Origin: Psilocybe azurescens
Taxonomy: Eukaryota; Basidiomycota; Agaricomycetes; Agaricales; Agrocybaceae
Reading direction: 5' to 3'
Length of the DNA: 64,000 bases
NCBI GenBank assembly: GCA_023853785.1
Contig: JAJIRX010000601.1
Location: 166,471 to 230,470, forward strand
Under the pieces are notes generated by a model, which saw only the letters and a program-made list of their open reading frames with translations, had not been told where the DNA came from and did no database searches. Positions 25,253 through 37,396 of the stretch are shown here, one piece after another. The translations under genes were made by a program, and so were the position numbers. Each line of letters starts with the position of its first letter. The first letter of the stretch is position 1.

Positions 25253-27031
25253 AGTGTGAATTATTATCCGCTTTCCCGTAGGTTATACCAAAGAAGTAAA
25301 AACGCAGCTTGAAAAGAAAGCAGCCGATGTCCAAAATCGATCAGTTGGTCTGAGAGCAAAATGGGGACATAAATTGATCAATCGATCATTCCTATGACAG
25401 GCGGAGCTCGAATTATTTCATTGCCAAACGTCATTGGTACGGCTTCCTTCTTCGCAAACGACAATGTACGTCGAGCTCGCCCTTTAAGTTCATATCCTGC
25501 ACAAACACTGCTTGAATTTTGCGTCAAAGTAATATTTCCCCATAAACTCACCATAGTATATCACAGTGGGATTAGATTTCAGTCACTGATGCATTTCAGA
25601 GAAATAAAATGCTAATTATGAGACACAAGAAAACATCGCGTCTGCCAAACTGTGATTGAAATGGGACGGTAAATCGGACTCAAGTTAAGTATATTAGAGG
25701 AAGATGTCGTGTGACGCGGAGAAAACTTACAGCGCCTGTTGTAATTGCCTCCAAAGACATTCGTGGCAGAATCTTCGTTGCAACTGCATAACAGCTCCTG
25801 CTTGTTTTCAATGCCCAATCGCAAATCAAATCACAAATCACAACCATAACCATAATCATATTCTTCTATTCCCCATCGTTTTGAGTATGTGCTTACCCAG
25901 GTGCTCGAACGTATGTAACGGAGAAAGAAATAAAAGAAAACAAGAAATTGCCAATCTCTGATGTATAATAACAAATAAACTTGAACTTGAACTTGACATA
26001 ATGGCTTACAGCACAGCCTGCTTGCTATCTTGATCGATATGAAACCTAAGGGTTCAGTCAGAGTCTTAATAAGGTCTTAATAACAAGCCTTGATTGAGGC
26101 TTTATCTAAGTCCTAAGTCTTCAGGGAAAAAAATCGGGGGTTAATAACCCCTTAGAATAGAACACTGCTGTATAAACGTTCTCAATGAAACACAGTAAAA
26201 TACTTGCAGGAAGATCAAGAGATCCTAAATATTTTTGGCAGGTTACTCTTTGGACCTCATCATTCAATCAGTATTGATATGAAGCTCTTAGAGTCTTGGA
26301 TTCTGCAATTGGTTATTACAGTAATATCTCTCTACTTTCTTGTTTTATCAAAAGAAGAACATTGATGTTGAAAACATACATTAATGTGTACATGATTTGG
26401 GAAATGTACTTGTCAACGGTTATCGGGAGGACTCAAAAGTATTCTGCTGAATGACGATGGAGCATTTGGAAGTCCTCGCTCGCGGGTACGACTCCTCGTG
26501 AGGCGAAGCCATCACGTGTACAGGTGCAATAGCATCACTTAAAATCCCACCCACCCATCACCGAAATATCGTCTATTTAGCAAGTAATACATATTGTAAC
26601 TTAGACAGGTAGAGTAGAATCTTTAGAAGTGCAGAAGGGGGTCACCCTTCAACCCTCCCGTCGGTTTTTCTACGCCCTGGAGATGAGCCGGCACCTCCGC
26701 CGCCGACCTCTCCACCCCCACATACCTTCTTATCCTTATCCATTCTAGGTACTTAGTAGGCTTGACGCACAGTTCTCAAGACTCAAGTAATAATGATAAG
26801 ATCCCGTGAGTTTTTGCCTTTCTAGAAAGGATTTGTAATATTCTTTCATGTGTGTGCGATGTCCATGACTCATATGATAACCCGATAATGAAATGTGTCT
26901 TGGCAGGCCGCAGAATTCCGGGGCCGCCTCAAGAACGAAGATATAAATGCAACAGCAAAAGGATTGAGAAGCCCCAAACCCTTGTCCTCAAAGCTCATCG
27001 CTTATCATTCTACACTTCACAATATAGCCAA
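25253..27031. promoter_or_regulatory. Divergent intergenic region of HAD hydrolase and SDR genes
   Basis: The HAD gene runs left from 25252 and the SDR gene runs right from 27032, so both promoters fall here. Around 26060-26115 there is a short imperfect direct repetition of AGTCTTAATAAGGTCTTAATAA. The rest shows only short ORFs of no recognised family. Confidence 0.45.
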
Positions 27032-28288
27032 ATGGCAGCTCAGCTTGTATGGTTGATTACTGGGACTTCGTATGAATTTCTTGAACTGCTGCTAGGCTGC
27101 TGGTTTTCTAATTCAAATATCGCAGATCAGGAATTGGCCGTGATCTTGCCCTTGAAGCACTGAAACGCGGTGAAAAGGTCATCGCAACCGGTCGAGCACG
27201 ATCACTTGCTAAGCTCGACGATCTCAGAGCCAAAGGAGCGGATATTCTCGAGCTAGATGTTACATCGTCTCTCGAGACCCTTGAAGAGGTGGCACGAAAA
27301 GCGGTCGCTATTCATGGAAGAATCGACGTTCTCGTCAACAATGCCGGTAAGAAACACAGTAAGGCGGAAGCAATTATGGCTGTGCTAATATCCCACCTCA
27401 CAGGATACATCCTCGTTGGCGCTCTCGAGGAAAATACGTAAGACAGACCCTTTCTAAATCGTGCCTGTCACTTTTGTCCTGACATGGATACTTAGACCAA
27501 AAGAAACGTACGACCAGTTCAAGTGAGTTTAACTGCGTAATGCTGTGGCGAAGATTCCGGCTCATCGTTACACAGTACCAACGTGTTTGGAGCGCTCAAT
27601 GTCAGCCGAGCATTCTTACCTTACATGAGGGAGAAAAGAGCTGGAACCATCTTGTTCATAGGATCGCTTGGAGGCTGGAAGTAAGTGCCTGTGAAAGGAA
27701 CATAAGTTAAAGAGCTAACATCATTGCCCAGATCGGCTCCATACACGGGTCTGTACGTGGCCACCAAGTGGGCCCTTCGAGGTATACTTTTCTGCATTGA
27801 GTACCGTATTGTATTATAACATCTCTGACTCCCGGACAGGATTAGCGGAGACTCTTCACGATGAAATATCGCCACTTGGTTTGAGAAGTATCTGTGTTGA
27901 TTTTGGGTACTTCCGCACTTCATTCCTACAGGCCGATCAGCGTGCCCCGAAGGTCGCTAGAATAGCGGATTACAAAGTGATCGGGGAATCGGCGGAGGCT
28001 GCCTTGCAGGGTGAGCTACACACACTTATGTTTAATATGTCCAATCCAAATATTGATTACCTTCACCACTATAGCCTACAATGGTAAACAGCCAGGTGAT
28101 CCTCTCAAAGGAGTCAATGTCCTTTTAGACCTCGTCAGAGGTGAAGGTCAGGCTGCAGGAAAACCCTTCCCCGTGGACTCTCGCTAGGAACAGATTCCTA
28201 CACCGTGGCCAAGACTGCATCGTTGAATGCGTTAGAACGCTTAGAGCAATGGAAGGATGTTTCGTTTAGTACCGACATCGAAAATTAG
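27032..28288 (+). CDS. Short-chain dehydrogenase/reductase
   Basis: Eight exons (27032-27069, 27126-27346, 27404-27437, 27496-27522, 27576-27680, 27732-27781, 27840-28010, 28075 onward) join in consistent phase. The N-terminus carries TGTSSGIGRDLA, the Rossmann TGxxxGIG cofactor loop; NNAG follows near residue 85, then Ser in LFIGSLGGW and the catalytic pair in YVATK. These define a classical NAD(P)H-dependent SDR, about 290 residues, cytosolic. Near the 3' end the frame shifts: after GKPFP the continuous frame stops at 28187, whereas one extra C in the CCCC run at 28169-28172 would continue into LGTDSYTVAKTASLNALERL and end at 28288 with a tail typical of fungal SDRs. A consensus error is the simplest reading. 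Substrate unknown. Confidence 0.85.
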
Positions 28289-28597
28289 CTGCAATAATCA
28301 CGACAGGACATCATCTCTCATTGTATAGCACTAAAAATGACAATATTCGTCGTATCTTATTCAAAGAGACCGTATCGCGCCATCACGACAGAACCGACTT
28401 TCAAGTTAAGAAGGGAGTGAAATATCATTAAACAAAACTTACCTTTGAGAGCATGTTGATACGTGGAATGGTCATCCGTGCGACATGCCTCAGGCTGTTA
28501 TAATATACAAGCCGGAAGGTGCTTGATACCCAAGGTCGTCCTTTCAAGATTCCATAGAATCTACGCGAATTACCGATCTGCTATCATAGTTCGTAGC
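28289..28597. terminator. Convergent 3' region between SDR and GH3 genes
   Basis: The SDR (plus) and GH3 (minus) genes end towards each other across about 310 bp. Transcript ends of both must fall here; no defined polyadenylation motif is claimed. Confidence 0.4.
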
Positions 28598-31500
28598 CTA
28601 CTGTACTGTCAAAGACGTTGTTGCGAACGTCTGGTCGCTAGTTCCCACTTTTATGTTAAATGCTCCAGGCTCTACCACCCAGGTGTTCCCCAAAGTCCAA
28701 ACGGCCAATTGGGAGGACAGAACTTTAATCGACACTGTGACCGACTTTCCCGCCCTGTAGCATTTGCAATAAGGACATGACGTGTTAGTTTATAGTCGAG
28801 TCTTGACTTACGGGATGTCCACTTTCTGGAATCCAATCAACTCTTGATTCGGAGTGACCACTGAACTGACCACGTCGGTCATATAAACCTGTTTGGAGAA
28901 ATCATTTAGTTGATATTGCTCGGCATGGTTAGAACACCGTGCATTGACCTGAACGACTTCTTTACCATCTACCGCTCCGGTATTCTTAACCGTGACGGTG
29001 ACCGTAAAGTCTTGCGTCGGACTTATTTTCGACGGCGATACTTGCAAATTTGTACTGGTAAAAAGAGTCAGCAAGAATCGGGCATTCTGTGTCTTCTGGA
29101 ACTTACTAATTGAACGTAGTGTAACTTAGACCGTGCCCAAAGCTCCAAAGTGGAACAGGGCTATTGAGGACGTACTGTTCAACAACATCCAGAAAATAAG
29201 ATACTCGCCAAGCTGCAGAACATCATTTGATTTGGCTAACCTGATGTCCGAATTTTAGCTGCCCGTTGTCGAGAGTCTGGCCGGCATCAATAGGTCTGCT
29301 TCCTTTCAAGTAATTGTAGAAAATTGGGGTAGTCCCAACATCGCGCGGGAACGATACAGGGAGTTTACCTAACCAAGGGCGGGATCAGTCAAAGAATCAA
29401 ACTTAGAAGATACACAACGAATAATCACCGGATGGATTTACAGCGCCAAAGATCACCTCGGCAATTGCAAGACCTAGCAAGAAGGTTATCAATCGATCTT
29501 CACCTAGAAGCTAGAAGCTAGAAATAAGCTCGGATATTATATTTACCTCCCAGTTCACCGGGGTAGAACTGCTGCACAACGGCGTCGGCATCTAAAATAT
29601 GTTATAGTTAGAGGTCAGATGAATAAAAGGTATCTCGAAGCTATTAAGTTTGTGCTCACTTTCTTGAATCCAGGGTTCAGCAACTGGTTTTCCGCTAACG
29701 AAGACCACGATTGTTGGTTTTCCTGTGGCTTTCACCGCTTGGACTAGTTTAAGCTGAGCTCCAACGAGGCCAAGGTCAGCCAGATCGACATGCTCCCCAG
29801 TAGTCGCGTTAGTCCCTGGTGTCCACAACAATGTCTGGTCTAGAGACCACGTCCCAACCTAGAAAGGCATAAATTTAATGAAAGCCAGTGTGTGACGAGT
29901 AACGCGTATTGCACACCATAACGACAGCAACGTCAGAGGACTGCGCCGCTTGAACTGCAGCAGGGATACCCGACTCATCATTCGACCAAAGTTCGCAACC
30001 TTGAGCAAAGTTGATCTTTGTAGAACTCGAAGTATTTGCAATGAACTGCTTGAATCCGTCGAGCGGTGATATACCAGCTAAAGATGCGTTGAAGAAGACG
30101 TAATCACCGAACTGCCCAAGAAAGTGTCAGAAAATCAATCGGTTCTGCTCTGCACAAATAAAAAAGCCAATTACGAACCGTGACCCGATCAGCCTGCGGC
30201 CCTAGCAATGCGATAGAGCCGATATTCTTTTGAGAGGAAGAGTATTCTTCCTATTCTCGAGAAGAACTATACTTTCTGTATCTGCCTGATGAAGGACGGT
30301 CCTTGAAGCAGGAGTTCGAATTAAAGACTGATAATCCTCATACGGATAGGGATCTTGAGGGTGTCGCCTTTGAGATAATTTAGAACGATGAAGGAGAAAG
30401 AAACTGACCTTCGAAGAGGCCCAGTGCGAATTTTGCACTCAACATTCCTTTTACAGTGGCATCAAGGTATTTGACGTCCACAGTGCCAGCCTTTATTTGG
30501 TCTTTCGCATTGTTGTCAGTCGTTTTTGGCTAACTACTGCAGACGAGTTAAACATTACTCACCGGGAAGCGTAAGGTATGTGTACGTCCCTAGAACCAAC
30601 AAATCAGTGGGGATGTGATGCTAGAGAGCTTGTTTACTTGCCGCCTCCCATCTCTCCGCTGATGCCGTTCTCCAAAGCGGTCTTCGCGGCACACTCCCTT
30701 GTGTCACAGGTGCCATGGAGAGTCATCAACAGATCCACAGATCCAGCATCAGTAGTTACCCAATACTTGTAACCCCATTCATTGCGAAGCTGGGATGAAT
30801 TCAATGTTAGGAAAAAACGAGTACATTGAACAGAGATAAAACGAACGATATCAGTCAATAGATCTATAATCCAATGTCAGTTATTTGACCGTTTCCGATG
30901 CCAAAGTTTACGGGGAAAAGATAACTTACGAGAATTCGCTATCGCTGGGATTCCGTCGTAGCTAGAGTAAGCAGTCATGATGGAAAGACTGTCAAGACAC
31001 GCGCGATTGAAGGGTTTCAAGAAGTTGGTCCTTAGTTCCCGTTCACCGCCTGAAACCTGAGCGAGATTCCTGTGAAAGGTGAACACGAAGAAGGGGCTGT
31101 CAGGCGCTATTTTAAAACTCACAGACCACCCTGTGGACTTCCAAAGGCGGCAAAATGCTTGCAGGTGGACGCAACACGCGCTATGGCGTTGCTACTTGCG
31201 TTTCGCCGTCTTCCTGACTGAAGTCCAGTAATAAACGCGTGACCTATTTCTCCGGTCAAGAAGGGGTCCTCCCCAAAGTTCTCCTCAACACGTCCCCAAC
31301 GAAGCTCCCGGGATAGATCTAGGACCGGCGCGAACATGTGGTTGATTCCTAGACCTTCAGCTTCAGAGGCGGTGATGTTGGACACTTGGGTAACCAGAGT
31401 AGGATCGAAGGATGCAGCGAGACCAATTGGCGATGGGAATATTGTCCCCTTGTTTGTAAAACCGTGAAGACCTCGATGAATATCACTGGATCAGGACCTC

Positions 31501-32101
31501 GCTAGCTTGTCCAACTCAACAGCAAGCTTACCTTCAGACTGAATGAGTGCAGGAATTCCAAGGGTAGTGTTCTCCATTAGGTATTTTTGCCCAACAGTGA
31601 CGCCGAAAACAAATTTATCATACGGAACAAGATAGCCGCCCCAGATGCTGCCTCCTTTTAATCGCATCATTTCTTCCTGTATATCTAGTTGCTATCGAGC
31701 TATGCAGGAGGTTTAAACGAGGCGTGACCTACCAATCCGGTCTGATTAAACGTCTTTGTGTCATCCAAGGGATCAGACAAGTCCATCCACCCATTCAAAT
31801 CTCCTTGAATACTACGGGCAAAGATTTAGTGGGCACTCGAAAATGAATGGAACACCCCATACATCTGAGCAACCTTTTCTTCGACGGTCATGCGGGGGAG
31901 CAGGTCATTAACACGCGCTTCAATTGAGGCCTTAGGGTTTTTGTACGTCGGTACCGATCCATCAATATTGGCTGCCCTAGATTCCAAAGAAAAATGCAGC
32001 CCATCTCGTACGCCGAACGTATTGTCTGCCAGAACGTGAATGCAAGAAACGAGTGCTAGAAGCACAGAAAATGGTTTAGAACCGCCCATCGATAGAGTCA
32101 A
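28598..32101 (-). CDS. Secreted GH3 family glycoside hydrolase (beta-glucosidase type)
   Basis: Nineteen exons between 32101 and 28598 join with consistent phases to about 810 residues once one missing base is allowed for. The N-terminus (MGGSKPFSVLLALVSCIHVLA) is a signal peptide. The (beta/alpha)8 domain shows EEKVAQIIQGD, the GEDPFLTG loop, the KHFAAFGSPQGG segment and the nucleophile region YWVTTDAGSVDLL, then GGGTYTYLTLPDQI. The second domain (NIGSIALLGPQADR, VGTWSLDQT) and the C-terminal fibronectin-III-like domain (FGHGLSYTTF, VVQVYMTDVVSS) follow. The enzyme should remove terminal beta-linked glucose or xylose from oligosaccharides outside the cell. Exon 6 is only 17 nt (30863-30847), and intron 7 starts with GC (GCAAGT). 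The frame is broken in exon 10 at a T4 run (30228-30231): one more A on the coding strand restores PLKKNIGS. Either MTLSMGG or MGG may be the start. Confidence 0.92.
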
Positions 32102-33619
32102 AAAGAAGCGATGAGGCCTTCAAAATTCAGAGAAGTAGATTTTGTCGACATTACATCGTCTTATATGCGATTTCATGTTGGCGCGAGAAGAGAAGGCAGT
32201 CATAGATGCACGTCAGCCTTCGCATTCTCATAGTCGTTGTCCCGCTGGCGCACCAAATAAAGCGGCTGGATAGGAACAGGTGATCCTTGTTTCGCGAGGC
32301 TCGCTCTGTGGCCCATAGAGGGCGGCCCGTTCGACCAACATTCAACAGTGATTCGTCCCGACAATTCTCCTTGGCCCACTCTTCGCGTCCAATTACGGTG
32401 AGCAGATATAGAGAAGCAGGCATGGTGGAATAAGTAGAGAAAGTTGTTTTGAGACGAAGTTGGGAACCAAGTGTTGACCAAGTTGGAATCAAGCTGGCTG
32501 ATCATTACGTAAGAAAGTGCCCGATAAGATAAGATTGTTCTCATTTGTGTCCGCATGATCATGATCAAAGAGAATTCGGGGCGTTTGTGCGATTGCGAAC
32601 GACCACAGGCGAACTGAATGCATTGAACAAACAGGATCTCTCCGGGTTGTGTCGATAGGTACGGATGGCTACGGACAGCGACGGACTGTGTACTTCCATT
32701 AAACGTTTCACGCGCATATAGAGATGAGTAAGCTCAGTCCTCGTGATCTACTTGTGGTTTGTCATTTTGACAAAGAAGGGGTCAAGTCGGGTGTATAGAT
32801 TTGTACCATAACGGTTTCACATTGAAACTGAACTAGCACAGTAGCTCTTGGCTTCCGACAGTGGAAGAAAATCAGCATGTCAGCTATTTATTGTATCTTT
32901 CTGCTAGTCCATTGACATACACAAGTGATCAGATCGATCAATAGCAACTCTCACTCCCAGTCATGTTCAATCATTTCAGAGGCTTTCAACGCCAAGCCTT
33001 TGATGATCACCAGAATTTTCGCTTCTGTGTATATTTTTTTCTCACTGATTCATTTAAATAACTTCTCGGGACAAGCTTGACAGGGTGCGTACAGGCCCCC
33101 AAGACCGTTGGTGTTTTGTTTCTATTCGACAAAAGTATGAGCAAGAGGAATAATTTACTCCTATCAATCACAAATAAGATACCATTGTTTCGAACGCCTT
33201 AACATTGACGATAGAAAATATATAGAATTATTTGTGAACGACTGCATAACAATTTCGCCTACATACGATTGTGGACAAATATAGACGTCATCAGGACGCG
33301 TTCGCATTGATCCTGGACGTGGGAATAAAAAATTATCTGCAATTCGCCGTGGTCGATATGATCCAGCCAATGTGGTGGCGGTAATTTTGAAAGATCAGAC
33401 TTACCGGGTCCTCCGATGACTATTATGTTAAGCTCGGTTGAGCTCGGTTCGCTCTGGGGACATCTGGGGACATTCTAGAACATTATCTCTGAAGGCGTAG
33501 TAGGCTCAGGTTCGTGATAGTTTTCGTATTTAAGGACATGGCAAATCAACTTGTTTCACAGACATCTCTCTCCTACAACATTCCCAGTACCTAGCAATCA
33601 ATTTTGATACTAGCCCAAG
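32102..33619. promoter_or_regulatory. Intergenic region upstream of GH3 and globin genes
   Basis: The GH3 gene (minus) and the protoglobin gene (plus) diverge from here. An AT-rich TATA-like TATTTAAG lies near 33528, about 90 bp before the globin ATG. Small ORFs at 32151-32568 and 33164-33370 have no recognised family. Confidence 0.45.
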
Positions 33620-34368
33620 ATGCAGCATATCACCGAAGAATCCCTCAATGATCTCCCCACTCGCATCCAATATCTACGCGACTTCATTGAGTTCACACCT
33701 GAAGATGCCGCCGCCCTACACGCCGCCGCACCGGTCATCGGACCACTCGTTCCAGCCGTTGTCGACACTGTGTACATAAAACTTCTTTCATTCGACATCA
33801 CTGCCAAGTCCTTCGTACCCCGGCAAACGGGCTACGAAGGCGCCACCCCTAACACAAGCTTCTGACCTTGCGCTGGACCACCCGCAGATCAAGTTTAGAA
33901 AAGACTTTTTGGCGGGATATTTGGTTAAGCTGGTGACGTTGGACTACTCAAAGCAGTCGAGCTGGGAGTACCTGAATAAAGTCGGGTTGATGCATACTGG
34001 GCAAGCAGGATTCGTACATCGGTATATTTCGCTTTTCTCGTCATATCCCTCGCAAATCACTGACTCTGTTCTTCCGTCTACGCTTTAGCAAAACGAAGCC
34101 TCCTCTGAGAGTCGAATATATACACTGCAGTATTCTCCTCGGATACGTACAAGACATTATCATCAATGCAGTTATCACTCATCCCGACCTCGACATTACC
34201 ACAAAGAATGCCGTTATGAGGGCGGTGAATAAAGTAAGCCCGTAAATTTCTTCCCCTTTGCAGCGTTAGCTAATCTGAATTTAAAATCTACAGGTAATCT
34301 GGATCCAAAACGACCTCTTTGCACGACACTACATTGCGGAGACTGAGGCTCTTGCATCCGCGCCCTAA
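33620..34368 (+). CDS. Protoglobin-domain (globin-sensor type) heme protein
   Basis: Three exons, 33620-34021, 34089-34233 and 34294-34368, give about 205-210 residues. The reading MQHITEESLNDLPTRIQYL then FTPEDAAALHAAAPVI, LDHPQIKFRKDFLAGYL and VGLMHTGQAGFVHR matches the single-domain protoglobin/globin-coupled-sensor fold; the His in MHTG is the expected proximal heme ligand. Final helices (YIHCSILLGYVQDIIINAVI and IWIQNDLFARHY) fit. Such proteins bind O2, CO or NO; the fungal role is unknown. The frame breaks around 33846-33849 (a C4 run): as given, translation ends at 33863, but with one C fewer the reading continues GATLTQASDLALDHP. No signal peptide is seen. Confidence 0.82.
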
Positions 34369-34643
34369 GGCTTCGTAACATTTTGAGTTCGATGTCCAAA
34401 TGTAATATTTAGTTGCGCCGTCTAAGTTTGCTGTGCAATTTATTTCCCTCTGCTCTCCCTAACATTTCAATCTTCCTTTCTTTAATCCGTGGTTGAGGAT
34501 GCCGCTGTATGGGAGGATCGTTGATCATTGAACGTTGGTCATAACATTGATCGAGAATTCCAATGGCTTGGCTCAGCCGCAATACCATCTATCACCCCGG
34601 CACGAGTAAAATCAAGTAAAATCGTGCCGGCCTTATCATACAA
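34369..34643. other. Short intergenic stretch
   Basis: 3' flank of the globin gene up to the MITE target site. Nothing else recognised. Confidence 0.4.
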
Positions 34644-35190
34644 GTGCATGGAGGACCCCTGACATATGGCCAAAATGTCGTTGGCAAATACGGACAAAAA
34701 TTTGAGATTTTTGGAAAATGATGTCGTAGAATCCGGACAAAATAGCTCGAAAATCGAAAAGGACGTCTTAAATTATCGGACAAGAGGCCCAAATTTTTGA
34801 AATGTTGTCATCGAAATACGGACAAATGGTAGAGTGGTTTGAAGCTTGCGCATCCTTATGATGAAAGTATGGGTTCAACGTTCAATCCTGATGTAACGTA
34901 TATTTGTTTGTTTTCCAATGTCGAGAAGGTACCACATATGTATCGGAACACTCGTAAAAATTTTACAATACTGCATTGCCTTATAGGCGTCGGCGAAGCG
35001 AAAAATCGACCTAACGTAGAAAAAATGGCCTTTTTCGGAGGCCGTTGCCAAAATCCGGACAAAAAGTTGAAAACGAAAAAGGACGTTGCAAATCCGGACA
35101 GATTTGGACCATGCTGTCCGGACAAAAATTTTGAGATTTCGGGTTTTTGCCAACGACATTTTGGCCATATGTCAGGGGTCCTGTGCATGG
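34644..35190 (+). mobile_element. MITE copy A with 8-bp target duplication
   Basis: A 531-bp element at 34652-35182. Its ends are perfect terminal inverted repeats of 37 bp beginning AGGACCCCTGACATATGGCC. It is flanked by the direct repeat GTGCATGG at 34644-34651 and 35183-35190. The 8-bp duplication points to hAT- or P-type transposition; it has no transposase, so it is non-autonomous. ORFs inside (for example at 34839) are not conserved as protein and are not called. A second full copy lies at 45178-45699 in the same orientation. Confidence 0.93.
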
Positions 35191-35467
35191 TCACAGGTTC
35201 AAATCACAAAGCGAGAGGAGGTTTTAGTGGATATTGGCCATAAGGTCAAGTCCCAGAGTACTTATTAATCCTTGACTGGCTCTCAACTTGTCTGCTTAAA
35301 TGGTACACCGCGCGGAACATAGTCTCCCCAGACTATAAATGAACACACGGGTTGCCGGCGGGCCGATGCGGTAAGTTAATTACGTTTGGTACCAACATCA
35401 GTTCCAAATATCGTACATGGTGGCCAACGGCGGGTTAGGTTTTAAGAGATCTCATCATCCAGAGACC
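35191..35467. other. Upstream region of METTL16 homologue
   Basis: About 280 bp between MITE copy A and the METTL16 start codon, so the MITE sits close to this gene's promoter. No specific promoter motif is assigned. Confidence 0.4.
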
Positions 35468-37396
35468 ATGCATAAACGCAATCCATACCGTATTCCTCCT
35501 GACTTTGCAGTATTATGCGATTCTTATGAGAAACTCAAACCATAGTACGCAAAGAACCTATGATGTGCGGAAAACACCCATCGAAAGCTAACTGCAATTG
35601 CTTTTGCAAATTCTGACAGCATCATATCTGATCCAGCTAGTAGCCGGACAACTATCGATTTCAAAGATGAGGAGGCGCAGAGGTATGTCAAGTTGTATTT
35701 GCTTAAAATGCTGCGTCTATGTTCAATGTTAAGCGCTTAGTGGTAGCACAGACGATTGACAGAAGCCATTATGCATCGCGACTTCGGTGTCACGCTGCAC
35801 ATCCCATTGACGCGACTATGCCCACCTGTACGTGAGCTATCACAAATCCATGCTGCAGGTCAATGTTTGAATATAAATGAAGGTTCCCAATAGGTGCCTG
35901 TCTACCCAGAATAACGACGTTGAAATCGCGTTGCTGATCCAGACAAATCCTTAGGCTTAATTACGCGTTATGGATACAAGACATCGTCCGGGCACACGAA
36001 GTCGCACTCGGATCCCAGTTACGTACACGGCATGTACGCGGTATAGATATGTACGTCTTGTGCATTTGCATACCGAACATTCATCATTAAAGTTGAACGT
36101 ACACCCTCCGAAGCGGGACAGGATCGACCGCGATCTATCCTTTTCTTCTATGCAAGCTGGAACCGACCTGGGTAATGGTTGCTACAGGTGAACTGATAGA
36201 TTCATCACCAAAATGCTCATTCTCAACTCAAATATATCTGGCAAACAGAACTTGATGATGAATCCTACGCCTCCGCTCAACATAATGTGTCACAAAATAA
36301 TATGCAATCCCGTATTCATATCGAGAAAGCGTCTCCAGATGGCTTGATCCTCTTCCCTTTGGAATGCAATCATGATGGTTTTACATTCACGATGTGCAAT
36401 CCACCTTTTATGGGAGCGCTGATGAGGTTGCACAATCTGCTCAAGAGAAAGAGCTTCCCCCAAACGCGGTCTGCTCTGGGGCTGAAGTCGAAATGATATA
36501 CCCTGACGGCGGAGAGGGAGGGTTCGTTGGGAAGATGGTGGAAGAGAGCGAACGTTTTCAAACTCGGTGCAAGTGAGTGCATGCATCGGGGTCTATTATC
36601 GCCATTTTATTCAGTTTTGTTAGATGGTATACTTCTATGCTGGGCAAGATGTCGTCGGTGGTGACCATCGTAGATATTCTACGCCAGCGTTCAGTAAGCA
36701 CTTGTCCCTGTTCTTGCCACATATCACTAATAAGTCTTTTACACGTAGATATCGAACTATGCGATCACCGAATTTGTCCAAGGACAAACGCGTCGCTGGG
36801 CAATAGCCTGGTCGTTCACGGATACTCGGCTACCAGATGTACGTTCCGCTCTATCTCAGACACCAGTCAGTAATAAAGTTATGAAGTCACTCGCCCGAAT
36901 CCCATCAATATTGCCCAAACACGCGTTATATTCCTGCATGCCTCCCAGAAACACGCACATTCAAGCTTTTCCTGGGTATACGATACAAAGTGTGCATGCC
37001 AAGCTTGGGAATACACTTCGAGGTGTCGATGGTATTTCGTGCACCGAAATCAACTCGATGGGTACGAATTCGAATCCATTCCTGGTCGAAGCCCAAGAGA
37101 ACACATGGTCGAGGAGCGCTCGGCGCAGTCGGGCGAACAATAATAGCAGAAAACCTTCATCGTCGTTGGAGGAGGGCATGACGACCACAGCATCGGACCC
37201 TGCATTGACCTGCAGCTGTCAAGTAAACATCGATACAGGCCTGTCAGAGGAAGACGATGGGGAACCACTGTGTGCAATTGAGATTCAGTGGATATACGGG
37301 AAAGACAGGGCCCTATTCGAGAGCTTTGCGGGGCATGTTGGTAGGAAGGTCGGATCTTCTTTGCGAACTGAAGGCAAAGGTATAGTTGGATTCTGA
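35468..37396 (+). CDS. METTL16: METTL16-type RNA N6-adenosine methyltransferase
   Basis: Nine exons (35468-35544, 35620-35682, 35752-35827, 35883-35893, 35955-36050, 36114-36187, 36249-36572, 36624-36693, 36749-37396) join in phase to about 479 residues. The start reads MHKRNPYRIPPDF, as in METTL16 proteins; IDFKDEEAQRRLTEAI and LHIPLTRLCPPVPNRLNY follow. GIDIGTGSTAIYP is the SAM-binding loop and TMCNPPF the N6-adenine methyltransferase catalytic motif, followed by GAEVEMI, WYTSMLGKMSSV and EFVQGQTRRWAIAWSF. Family members methylate U6 snRNA and related hairpins in the nucleus and affect splicing. Exon 4 is only 11 nt. The frame is broken just after the catalytic motif at a T4 run (36406-36409); one extra T restores NPPFYGSADEV. 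The C-terminal 200 residues are divergent. Confidence 0.92.

Noticed and set aside
30354..30408. A second frameshift in GH3 between exons 9 and 10
   Set aside because: The nearer acceptor (CAAAG) gave the wrong phase, but the next AG (CTCAAG) restores LFEDPYPYEDY in frame, so no error is needed.
35191..35220. GGTTCAAATC-like B box, possible tRNA
   Set aside because: No A box, acceptor stem or anticodon arm could be folded around it; it lies beside the MITE target duplication.
34839..35243. 134-codon ORF inside MITE copy A
   Set aside because: The frame is not kept in copy B and extends past the element's end, so it is chance coding in a non-autonomous element.
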